DNA of 15,926 bases. Origin: an uncultured Collinsella sp. (GTDB lineage: Bacteria > Actinomycetota > Coriobacteriia > Coriobacteriales > Coriobacteriaceae). The notes under the pieces are model-generated. The model ran no database searches, was not told the origin of the DNA, and saw nothing but the letters and a program-made list of their open reading frames with translations. Within the stretch, counting starts at the first letter, position 1; every line of letters begins with the position of its first letter. Made by a program: the position numbers and the translations under genes. Location of the stretch: assembly GCA_900550735.1 (NCBI GenBank), contig URTD01000023.1, positions 1 through 15,926 of the forward strand, written 5' to 3'. Of this stretch, positions 7,369 through 13,589 are shown piece after piece.

Positions 7369-7722
7369 ATGGCTAATTATGCAAAGACCCACATCGGAAA
7401 TGAGAGCCGTGTCGAGCTGCACGAGGTGCTCGGGCTTACCGGGGCAGAGGTGAGTGTCAACAATCTTCCCGCCGGCGCTGGCGTTCCGTTCGTCCATGCA
7501 CACAAGGAAAACGAGGAAATCTATGGCGTGCTCGAAGGCGCTGGCTCGGTCACGATCGACGGTGAGGAAATCGAGCTTGCAGCCGGCGACTGGCCGCGCA
7601 TTTCCCCCGCCGCACACCGTCAGTTCCGCGCCGCATCCGACTCGGGCATCACATACATCTGCATTCAGGTCAAGCAGGAATCCCTTGATGCCTTCACAGC
7701 CGACGACGCTATCATGTTCTAA
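7369..7722 (+). CDS. Small single-domain cupin protein
   Basis: 117 residues. Start ATG 7369 is preceded by AGAGAGGAA. One cupin_2 barrel: motif 1 is HAHKENEEIYGVLEG with metal-ligand candidates H43, H45 and E49/E50; motif 2 is AGDWPRISPAAHRQF with H83. The complete His/His/Glu/His set suggests a metal-binding, possibly enzymatic cupin. The substrate is unknown. It is divergent from the HxlR regulator and probably controlled by it, which would fit a role in handling a reactive small molecule. Its stop codon overlaps that of the convergent TetR gene. Confidence 0.88.
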   Translation: MANYAKTHIGNESRVELHEVLGLTGAEVSVNNLPAGAGVPFVHAHKENEEIYGVLEGAGSVTIDGEEIELAAGDWPRISPAAHRQFRAASDSGITYICIQVKQESLDAFTADDAIMF

Positions 7723-8276
7723 TTCGCGATCGGTGTGCAAGGGGCCGATACCGCCCGCATGCCCCCTTCGGAATAGGCGCTGAGCAGCTCCTGGGCGCGG
7801 GCGAACTCGGGCCCTCGCCTCCAACCGAGCAGGCGGTTGACCGCGAGATTTCCCTGGACGTTGTGGACGAAGAGCAGATAGGCGTCCTCGCGCGAAAGCC
7901 CGGTCTTCTCCATGATAGAGGGGACCATCTGCTCAGCGCCGCGCTCGACGACGCGCTGCGCCACCCGGGCGTACGCATCGTCATCCGAGTAGAGCAGATA
8001 ATAGTCATCGTTTGCCGGCGGGCGCTGGCAGAGGGCCCCCGCCCCCGTTCCCTCGAGTGGGGGCGCCGCTGCCAGGGCCTCGTCGATAAGTGCGTCGAGC
8101 AGCGCGAACTTGTCCTCGTAGTGCAAATAGAACGTGCCGCGGTTGATATCGGCGCGGCGGCAGATATCCGCCACCGTCATCTTCGCGAAGCCGACCTCGG
8201 CCAGCAGCGCAAAGAACGCCTCCCGTATGACCGAGAGCGTATAGCGTCGGCGGCGATCGATCTTCCCCAATTCCAT
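7719..8276 (-). CDS. TetR-family transcriptional regulator
   Basis: 185 residues from ATG 8274-8276, chosen because TGGAGGGG (8279-8286, reverse strand) precedes it; a start at 8303 has no such signal. Helix-turn-helix at residues about 33-52 (MTVADICRRADINRGTFYLHYEDKFALLDALI) is typical TetR. The C-terminal ligand/dimer domain is divergent and ends in a hydrophilic tail. It is head-to-head with the three sirtuin-like genes across 143 bases containing a 20-bp pseudo-palindrome, so it is expected to control that operon and itself. Its stop codon overlaps the stop of the convergent cupin gene, leaving no room for a terminator. The inducer cannot be predicted. Confidence 0.9.
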   Translation of the reverse strand: MELGKIDRRRRYTLSVIREAFFALLAEVGFAKMTVADICRRADINRGTFYLHYEDKFALLDALIDEALAAAPPLEGTGAGALCQRPPANDDYYLLYSDDDAYARVAQRVVERGAEQMVPSIMEKTGLSREDAYLLFVHNVQGNLAVNRLLGWRRGPEFARAQELLSAYSEGGMRAVSAPCTPIAN

Positions 8277-8379
8277 TGCCCCTCCAATTGCAACGCTCGA
8301 CAATGCCCAGCAAACGCTCGTTTATCGACAGCGCATCGAAGCTGTTCATTGCTCTCGCACAAATCAACATGGATACTTT

Positions 8380-8399
8380 TTATCAACAACTGTTCATAA
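8380..8399. promoter_or_regulatory. Pseudo-palindromic TetR operator candidate
   Basis: TTATCAACAACTGTTCATAA matches its own reverse complement at 16 of 20 positions, with perfect inner arms AACA-AC-TGTT. It sits in the divergent TetR/sirtuin region and overlaps CATAAT (8395-8400), a possible -10 for the sirtuin operon, though that would leave a very short leader. Size and symmetry fit a TetR dimer site. Confidence 0.5.
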
Positions 8400-8419
8400 T
8401 AGCTGAAAGAAGGTATCCA

Positions 8420-9385
8420 TTGGCTCTATACGAGCGGCTCGTAATCGAACTCACCAACCAATCGTTTTCCCATCAGGCCGCCTACCGCACCGGCGGCACG
8501 CCCTATGAGCTGAGTGCCCGCGAGCCCAAGCCCTACGACCAGCAAATCGAAACGTTTGCCCGCATGATCGATGAAGCCGATTGCGTGCTTGTAGGCGGGG
8601 CCTCCGGACTCTCCGCGGCGGGCGGCGGCGACTTCTACTACGAGGACAACGCGACCTATCGCAGGCATTTCGGTAAATTCGCCGAGCGCTACGGTTTCAG
8701 GGGCGCTTTTGAAGGGTCGTCCTACCGCTGGCCCACCGCCGAGTCGCGCTGGGGCTACCTTGCCACCTTCCTCGACACCACGCTCAACGCCCCGCTGCGC
8801 GAGCCCTACAAAGATCTCGACGCCATTCTCGCCGAAAAGGATTTCTTCGTACTCACCACCAACCAGGACACGCAGTTTGTGAAGCTCTACCCCTGGGAGA
8901 AGGTGGCCGAGATCCAAGGCGACCACCGCTTCTTCCAGTGCTCCCACTGTTGCGCCGACGAGGTGTGGGACGCGGTCGAGCCGGTCTCCCGCATGGTAGA
9001 GGCCATGGGAGACGGCCTTGAGGTTCCGACAGAGCTCGTGCCGCGCTGCCCGCACTGCGGGGCAGAGGCGTTCCCCTGGGTTCGCGGCTACGGCAACTTC
9101 CTGCAGGGCGAGCTCTACGAGGAGCAGTACCGCAAGGTGTCCAACTGGCTCGACGCGCACGCACGGCAGAAGATTCTCTTTCTTGAGCTGGGCGTGGGCC
9201 GCATGACGCCTGCGTTTATCCAGGAGCCGTTCTGGGCCCTCACGGCGCAGTTGCCGCAGGCTAGCTACATCGCCGTGAACAACAAGACGCAGTTTCTTCC
9301 CCGCGCGATCGAGGATCGGGGACTCGCCGTTCACGCCGACATCGCCGACGTGCTCACCGACGTGCGCAAGACGCTGGGGAGGTAG
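8420..9385 (+). CDS. Sirtuin-like protein 1, zinc-ribbon type with Gln at catalytic His position
   Basis: 321 residues from TTG 8420, chosen because AAGAAGG (8407-8413) lies 6 bases upstream; ATG codons at 8276, 8303 and 8369 are in frame but have no ribosome binding site and lie in the regulatory region. NAD-binding Rossmann signature GGASGLSAAGG (59-69) replaces classical GAGxSxxSGIP. TTNQD (146-150) corresponds to TQNID. The catalytic region reads EIQGDHRFFQC, giving Gln166 where deacetylases have His. Zinc ribbon: C174-x2-C177 and C210-x2-C213. FLELGVG and IAVNN complete the fold. Gln at this position is characteristic of class M (SirTM) sirtuins, which transfer ADP-ribose to proteins, so ADP-ribosyltransferase activity is likelier than deacetylation. 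First gene of a three-sirtuin operon. Probably cytosolic. Confidence 0.85.
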   Translation: MALYERLVIELTNQSFSHQAAYRTGGTPYELSAREPKPYDQQIETFARMIDEADCVLVGGASGLSAAGGGDFYYEDNATYRRHFGKFAERYGFRGAFEGSSYRWPTAESRWGYLATFLDTTLNAPLREPYKDLDAILAEKDFFVLTTNQDTQFVKLYPWEKVAEIQGDHRFFQCSHCCADEVWDAVEPVSRMVEAMGDGLEVPTELVPRCPHCGAEAFPWVRGYGNFLQGELYEEQYRKVSNWLDAHARQKILFLELGVGRMTPAFIQEPFWALTAQLPQASYIAVNNKTQFLPRAIEDRGLAVHADIADVLTDVRKTLGR

Positions 9386-9388
9386 CAC

Positions 9389-10087
9389 ATGGAAACGGTA
9401 AAAGCGGTTCGTATCGGCCAGGCACTTGCCGAGGCGGATCTTGTCATCATCGGCGCCAGCAACGGGCTCGACATGGCGGAGGGGCTCAATCTCTTCTGCG
9501 CCGACGCCCATTTCCGAGAGGCGTACGGGGACCTCGCCCAGGCCGACGGCATCGGCTGCATACTGCAGGGGCTCGCCTTCCCGGATGCAAACGTGCGACG
9601 CCGGTGGAGCGAGCGGTTCCATCAAAAGGAGTATGTCGAATATAAGCCCAGCCCGCTCATGAGCGGGCTGCGGCGTCTTACGGAGCACGCTGACACCTTC
9701 GTGATCACGTGCAATATCGACGGGCACTTCGCACGTGCAGGGTTCAATGAGGGTCGCGTGCTCGAGACGGAGGGGAGCATACGCACGTCAATCGACGAGC
9801 GTCGTCTCGCCCATCCAGATGCCCTCGCCATGGCCCAGCTCGAGGAGCTCGAGCGCCTTGTGCAAGCCCATCGCAACGGCAGGGTCGCCATCCTCGAACT
9901 TGGCGTGGGGGTGCGCAACGGCGTCATAAAGCGCATGCTCGCCCAGATCGCGAGTGCCTGCGAGCACGCCACCTACATCGTGTTCAACTACAGCCAGGCC
10001 ATGGCGCCCGATGCATCGTGCGACACGATTCTCGTTGACGGCGATATGACCCCGGCTTTCGAGGAGATTGCCCAATGCCGTCTCTAG
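9389..10087 (+). CDS. Sirtuin-like protein 2, degenerate, without zinc ribbon
   Basis: 232 residues. ATG 9389 is 3 bases after the previous stop, with GGGGAGG (9376-9382) inside the end of that gene, so translation is coupled. It aligns by eye with its neighbours: IIGASNGLDMAEG (NAD-binding loop, from about 20), ITCNID (106-111) at the TQNID position, ETEGS at the EIQGD position, then AILELGVG and YIVFNYSQA. Glu128 stands where the outer paralogues have Gln and classical sirtuins have His. The region between ETEGS and LELGVG is short and has no paired cysteines, so the zinc ribbon is absent. It is probably catalytically altered or inactive and may act as a partner or regulatory subunit; that is inference. 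The intact frame and coupling argue against a decaying pseudogene. Confidence 0.75.
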   Translation: METVKAVRIGQALAEADLVIIGASNGLDMAEGLNLFCADAHFREAYGDLAQADGIGCILQGLAFPDANVRRRWSERFHQKEYVEYKPSPLMSGLRRLTEHADTFVITCNIDGHFARAGFNEGRVLETEGSIRTSIDERRLAHPDALAMAQLEELERLVQAHRNGRVAILELGVGVRNGVIKRMLAQIASACEHATYIVFNYSQAMAPDASCDTILVDGDMTPAFEEIAQCRL

Positions 10088-10923
10088 AGAGGGAAGCGCA
10101 TAGGCTTCGAAGCCTTATCGACGATGCCGATGCCATCATCGTCGGCATCGGCTCGGGCATGTCGAGCGCCGCCGGGTTCAACCATTACAACCGCGCAGGC
10201 ATGGCGCGCGCCGGAATGACGGACTGGCAGCGGGCCTTTGGCTTCAAGAGCCTTTTCGACGGCTTCTACCACCTCTACCCCAGCCTCGAGCAGCAATGGG
10301 CCTACTACGCGCGATACATCGATTTCATGCTGCGTGAGCCTGCCTCGCAACCCTATCTCGACCTGCGGTCCCTCATCAGCCATAAGGATTACTTCATCCT
10401 GAGCACCAATGTGGACACCCAGGTCGAAAAGACGTTTCCCGCCGAGAGGACCTGCAACTACCAGGGAAGCTTCGCGCACCTTCAGTGCAAGCAGCCATGC
10501 TGCGACGAGCTCTTCGACGCGAATCCCTACGTCGAGCGTATGCTCGCGGGCATGGCGGGGTTCGAGATCCGCAGCGAGGATGTCCCCCGATGCCCGCACT
10601 GCGGTTGGCAGCTTGTGCCGTGGGTACGGGACGACACGTTTCTGCAGGGCACGGCATGGCGCGAGAGTCTCGAACGATACGAGCGCTTCGTGCGCGAGCG
10701 CGGTAACGTCCGTGTGTTGTTGCTGGAACTGGGCGTGGGCGAGATGACCCCCGGCATCATCACACTCCCGTTCTGGAGCATGACCGCAAAGCTGACGGAT
10801 GCGCACCTGTTAAGCGTAAACATCTCGGGCGACTCGGCTCCGCTGCAGCTTGGAAGCAAGGCAGAGGCAATCCAGGCCGATTTGGGCGCCCTGCTCTCGG
10901 CGGCGCGGGCAGGTAACGAGTAG
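10075..10923 (+). CDS. Sirtuin-like protein 3, zinc-ribbon type with Gln at catalytic His position
   Basis: 282 residues. ATG 10075 overlaps the end of the preceding gene by 13 bases and has GAGGAG at 10061-10066. Motifs: GIGSGMSSAAG (24-34), STNVD (110-114), NYQGSFAHLQC with Gln130 at the catalytic position, zinc ribbon C138-x3-C142 (with C143) and C173-x2-C176, then WVRDDTFLQG and LLLELGVGEMTPG. Many positions match sirtuin-like protein 1 (PRCPHCG, PWVR, FLQG, LELGVG, MTP), so these two are paralogues that probably arose by duplication; this copy lacks the roughly 35-residue N-terminal extension. Predicted SirTM-like ADP-ribosyltransferase fold; target unknown. Last gene of the operon, convergent with the hydrolase gene; no clear terminator follows. 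Confidence 0.85.
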   Translation: MPSLEREAHRLRSLIDDADAIIVGIGSGMSSAAGFNHYNRAGMARAGMTDWQRAFGFKSLFDGFYHLYPSLEQQWAYYARYIDFMLREPASQPYLDLRSLISHKDYFILSTNVDTQVEKTFPAERTCNYQGSFAHLQCKQPCCDELFDANPYVERMLAGMAGFEIRSEDVPRCPHCGWQLVPWVRDDTFLQGTAWRESLERYERFVRERGNVRVLLLELGVGEMTPGIITLPFWSMTAKLTDAHLLSVNISGDSAPLQLGSKAEAIQADLGALLSAARAGNE

Positions 10924-10997
10924 CGCGGCGAGGCGTCTTACCGCAAACCGTCCTCGCTAAATGCATGACCGCTAATAAGCAAAAAGCAAGGTGCGTC

Positions 10998-11969
10998 TTA
11001 TTTCAGATACTCCTCAAAGAACGCTTTCAGCTTCTCAAACGGAATGACGTCCATCTGATCGTAAAGGTCGGTGTGGCTGGCACCAGGGATAATGAGCAAT
11101 TCCTTGTTGTCCCCCGTCAGCTTGCCGTACGCGGTTTCACTGAAATAGCGGGAGTGCGCCTTCTCGCCATGCACCAGCAGTACCGCAGAGCGAATTTCGC
11201 TGCTGTATTGCAAAATCGGCATATTCAAAAACGACAGCGAGGACGTCACATTCCAGCCACCGTTAGAGTTCAGGCTGCGGGGATGATAGCCTCGCGGAGT
11301 TTTGTAGTAGGCGTAATAGTCCTTTACAAACTGCGGTGCGTCCTCCGGCAGCGGATCGACCACACCGCCTGCCAGAGCATAGGTACCGTTTTTGTAATCT
11401 ACCGTGCGCTGTGCATTCATGGCTTTTTTCTTCTCAAAGCGTGCCTGCTCAGAATCCTCGGCGTCAAAATAGCCGTTTGCGGTCACGCGAGTCATATCGT
11501 ACATGGTCATAGCCGCGGTAGCTTTGATACGGGTGTCGATGGCCGCCGCATTGACTGCCATCCCGCCCCACCCGCAGATACCGATGATGCCGATACGCTC
11601 CGGGTCAACGCTTTCCTGCACAGAGAGGAAATCCACCGCTGCGCAGAAGTCCTCGGTGTTGATGTCCGGGGATGCTACATAGCGGGGCGTGCCGCCGCTC
11701 TCGCCGGTATAGGACGGGTCAAAGGCAATCGCGAAAAAGCCCAGCTCCGCCATCTTCTGCGCGTACAGACCGGAAGACTGCTCCTTCACAGCGCCAAACG
11801 GGCCACTGACGGCGATGGCGGGCAGCTTGCCTTCCGCGTTCTTAGGCACGTACACGTCGGCAGCCAGCGTGATGCCGTATCGGTTGTGGAAGGTCGCCTT
11901 GCTGTGCTCAACCTTGTCGCTTTTGGGGAACACCTTGTCCCATTCCTGCGTCAATTTCAACTGCTCCAT
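10998..11969 (-). CDS. Alpha/beta hydrolase (YcjY/dienelactone hydrolase-like)
   Basis: 323 residues. Start ATG 11967-11969 with AAGGAGG inside the upstream gene, 2 bases after that gene's stop, so the two are coupled. The fold is recognisable: a conserved GPFG strand-loop (56-59), FDPSYTGESGG (83-93), nucleophile-elbow region IGICGWGGMAVNAAA (129-143), AVLLVHGEKAHS (262-273) and PGASHTDLYD (295-304) with catalytic-His candidate H299. The elbow has no serine: C132 is the only candidate nucleophile, as in dienelactone hydrolases, and Trp134 occupies another usual position. No signal peptide. Substrate unknown. Together with the decarboxylase-cupin fusion it suggests ring-lactone or ester processing; this is inference. 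Less GC-biased in parts than neighbouring genes by eye. Confidence 0.88.
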   Translation of the reverse strand: MEQLKLTQEWDKVFPKSDKVEHSKATFHNRYGITLAADVYVPKNAEGKLPAIAVSGPFGAVKEQSSGLYAQKMAELGFFAIAFDPSYTGESGGTPRYVASPDINTEDFCAAVDFLSVQESVDPERIGIIGICGWGGMAVNAAAIDTRIKATAAMTMYDMTRVTANGYFDAEDSEQARFEKKKAMNAQRTVDYKNGTYALAGGVVDPLPEDAPQFVKDYYAYYKTPRGYHPRSLNSNGGWNVTSSLSFLNMPILQYSSEIRSAVLLVHGEKAHSRYFSETAYGKLTGDNKELLIIPGASHTDLYDQMDVIPFEKLKAFFEEYLK

Positions 11970-11971
11970 GC

Positions 11972-12736
11972 CTAAGCCTCCTTGTCAGACGCTTTAAGGT
12001 ATTGCTCGTCGTCCACGGGCTCCAACCACTCGTTGGAGGCCTCCTCGCCCGGAACCTCCACCGCGAGATGGGAGAACCAGCTGTCGGGCGCCGCACCGTG
12101 CCAATGTTTCACACCCGGGGCGATGTTGACCACGTCGCCAGGGCGCAGTTCCTGTGCCGGTTTACCCCATTCCTGGTAAAGCCCTCGACCGGCCACGCAG
12201 ACGAGGATCTGTCCGCCACCGCTTTTGGCGTGATGGACATGCCAGTTGTTGCGGCAGCCGGGCTCGAACGTAACGTTGTAAATGCCGACCTGCTCGGTGG
12301 AAAGGGGCGCGAGGTAGCTTTGCCCGATAAAGTACTTCGCAAACGCGTCGTTGGGGACACCGATAGGAAAGGCCATCTCGTTTTGATGCTCAGCTCTTGC
12401 ATCAGCGGCATCATCATCTGCCCAGACCTCCTTCGCCATGCGAAAGGCCGCCCACGCCTTGGGCCATCCCGCATAAAACGACGCATGCGTAAGGATTTCC
12501 GCTATCTCAGCCCTGGTCACCCCGTTGTTCTTTGCGGACATCAGATGATATTGGAACGAGGAGTCCGTCAGCCCCCTTGCCATCAAGGCAACCACCGTCA
12601 CCACGCTGCGGTCTCGAAGGGAAAGCCTGTCTTCTCGACTCCACACCTCGCCGAACAGCACATCGTCATTGAGCTGTGCGAATTTGGGGGCAAAATCCCC
12701 CAGGGCATCTCTGCCCGCCGTCTGTTTAATCGTCAT
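11972..12736 (-). CDS. Carboxymuconolactone decarboxylase-like domain fused to a cupin domain
   Basis: 254 residues. Start ATG 12734-12736 with AGGAGG upstream on the reverse strand. Residues about 25-105 form an AhpD/CMD-type domain (LSLRDRSVVTVVALMARG; VTRAEIAEILTHASFYAGWPKAWAA) without the redox CxxC of AhpD, so it is not peroxidase-like. Residues about 150-228 are a cupin: NNWHVHHAKSGGGQILVC with H166 and H168, Gln176 at the usual acidic position, and GDVVNIAPGVKHWHGA with H211/H213. The His-rich set implies a bound metal. The fusion architecture is known in bacterial genomes, usually annotated as carboxymuconolactone decarboxylase family. First gene of a two-gene reverse operon ending in the hydrolase, probably controlled by the divergent MerR regulator. 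Confidence 0.9.
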   Translation of the reverse strand: MTIKQTAGRDALGDFAPKFAQLNDDVLFGEVWSREDRLSLRDRSVVTVVALMARGLTDSSFQYHLMSAKNNGVTRAEIAEILTHASFYAGWPKAWAAFRMAKEVWADDDAADARAEHQNEMAFPIGVPNDAFAKYFIGQSYLAPLSTEQVGIYNVTFEPGCRNNWHVHHAKSGGGQILVCVAGRGLYQEWGKPAQELRPGDVVNIAPGVKHWHGAAPDSWFSHLAVEVPGEEASNEWLEPVDDEQYLKASDKEA

Positions 12737-12797
12737 GTTTGATTCCTCCTGTCGATGGTTTTGAGTGCAAAACTGCTTCCGCGCAGCTAAGCCGCGC

Positions 12798-12929
12798 CTA
12801 GATTTCCATGCCCATTCGATGCGCCTGCTTCAGAGCAGGATGCCCGGCGATTTCGCCCACGCCGTTCACGCCGCCGGCGAATACCGTTCCGGCAAGCGTG
12901 CGCCTTTGGCGAAAATCCCTTGAACTCGC
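12798..12929 (-). pseudogene. Possible C-terminal gene remnant (43 codons, no start)
   Basis: On the reverse strand a frame ends at TAG 12798-12800 and reads TVFAGGVNGVGEIAGHP followed by ALKQAHRMGMEI, with protein-like composition and G/C third positions like the surrounding genes. It is closed upstream by TAA at 12933-12935 and has no plausible start or ribosome binding site. This looks like the tail of a larger protein; I cannot name the family. It lies in the leader between the MerR dyad and the decarboxylase-cupin gene. Confidence 0.3.
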
Positions 12930-12952
12930 GATTTATATTGACGAGAATGAAG

Positions 12953-12980
12953 GTAATACCTAAACCTGACTTTAGGTCAA
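12953..12980 (-). promoter_or_regulatory. MerR-type promoter/operator for the reverse operon
   Basis: ACCTAAA (12958-12964) and TTTAGGT (12971-12977) form a perfect 7-bp dyad with a 6-base centre. On the reverse strand TTGACC (12980-12975) is a good -35, and the dyad fills the spacer to TATTAC (12958-12953, 16-base spacer) or to a weaker TACCTT at 19 bases. A dyad between -35 and -10 is the hallmark of MerR-controlled promoters. It lies 35 bases upstream of the merR start, so the regulator probably acts on itself and on the decarboxylase-cupin/hydrolase operon. Confidence 0.6.
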
Positions 12981-13011
12981 GGAGTGAATTCGAGATTTAT
13001 CCGGAGGGACC

Positions 13012-13452
13012 ATGTACACAATCGGACAGGTGGCGGATATGTTCGATCTGCCCGTTTCCACGCTGCGGTATTACGACAAGCAGGGGCTGTTCCCGGGATT
13101 GGAGCGGGCGTCGGGCATTCGCCGATTCGGCGATACGGAACTCGAGGCGCTTCGGGTCATCGAATGCTTGAAGAAGGCTGGGATGGAGATTAAGGACATC
13201 CGACTGTTCATGGAATGGTGCGCGGAGGGCCCATCGACATATCCCAAGCGCAAGGCCATGTTCGAGGAGCGAAAGGCCCACATGGAGTCGGAGATCGCGA
13301 ACATGAACCGTGCGCTGGATATGTTGAAGTTCAAATGCTGGTACTACGAGCAGGCGATCCAAGATGGCAACGAGGATAGAGTGAAGGCGCTGATTCCCGA
13401 CAATTTGCCGGAAGAAATCAAAGATACCTACGATAACGCCCACACTCAATAA
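13012..13452 (+). CDS. MerR-family transcriptional regulator
   Basis: 146 residues. Start ATG 13012 with GGAGGG just upstream. The N-terminal winged helix YTIGQVADMFDLPVSTLRYYDKQGL (2-26) with RASGIRRFGDTELEALRVIECLKKAGMEIKDI (32-63) is typical of the MerR subgroup near AdhR/NmlR. A helix rich in Glu/Lys (about 78-110, KRKAMFEERKAHMESEIANMNRALDML) is the dimer coiled coil. Cysteines at 52, 70 and 109 could sense electrophiles, but they are not in a metal-binding cluster. Divergent from the decarboxylase-cupin/hydrolase operon, with a MerR dyad in between. Ends before a bidirectional terminator shared with lysR. Confidence 0.92.
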   Translation: MYTIGQVADMFDLPVSTLRYYDKQGLFPGLERASGIRRFGDTELEALRVIECLKKAGMEIKDIRLFMEWCAEGPSTYPKRKAMFEERKAHMESEIANMNRALDMLKFKCWYYEQAIQDGNEDRVKALIPDNLPEEIKDTYDNAHTQ

Positions 13453-13505
13453 TGCCGCCCGATGCTCAAGGGGCTTTGGCAAGGAGTCGTTTTAGGCAGA
13501 CACGC

Positions 13506-13540
13506 AAAAAGAAAGCCTCCGAACCAGAAGGTTCGGAGGC
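13506..13540 (-). terminator. Bidirectional intrinsic terminator between merR and lysR
   Basis: Perfect 11-bp stem GCCTCCGAACC (13515-13525) / GGTTCGGAGGC (13530-13540) with a 4-base loop. On the reverse strand it is followed by TTTCTTTTT, a strong terminator for lysR. On the forward strand TGTTATT follows, a weaker T-rich tail that can also end merR transcription. Confidence 0.9.
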
Positions 13541-13589
13541 TGTTATTCCCGTTGTCCCCATAGGTATAAGCGCATCTGCTCGCGATTGC

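Noticed and set aside
8426..9727. 433-codon open frame on the reverse strand across two sirtuin genes
   Set aside because: It is antisense to two well-supported genes, lacks a ribosome binding site and domain motifs, and is Val/Leu/His/Arg-rich as expected for the shadow frame of GC-biased codons.
8420..10923. NAD-depleting Sir2 anti-phage system (Thoeris/DSR-like)
   Set aside because: No TIR, SLOG, STAND or large effector domain is present, and the Gln-type active site with zinc ribbon points to SirTM-like enzymes. There is no other defence gene nearby.
10933..11000. 8-bp direct repeat GCGTCTTA at 10933-10940 and 10993-11000 as a target-site duplication
   Set aside because: The copies are only 60 bases apart with no element between them; chance is sufficient.
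10965..12742. Two long forward frames (336 and 246 codons) opposite the hydrolase and decarboxylase-cupin genes
   Set aside because: The reverse-strand proteins have clear families, starts and ribosome binding sites; the forward frames have none.
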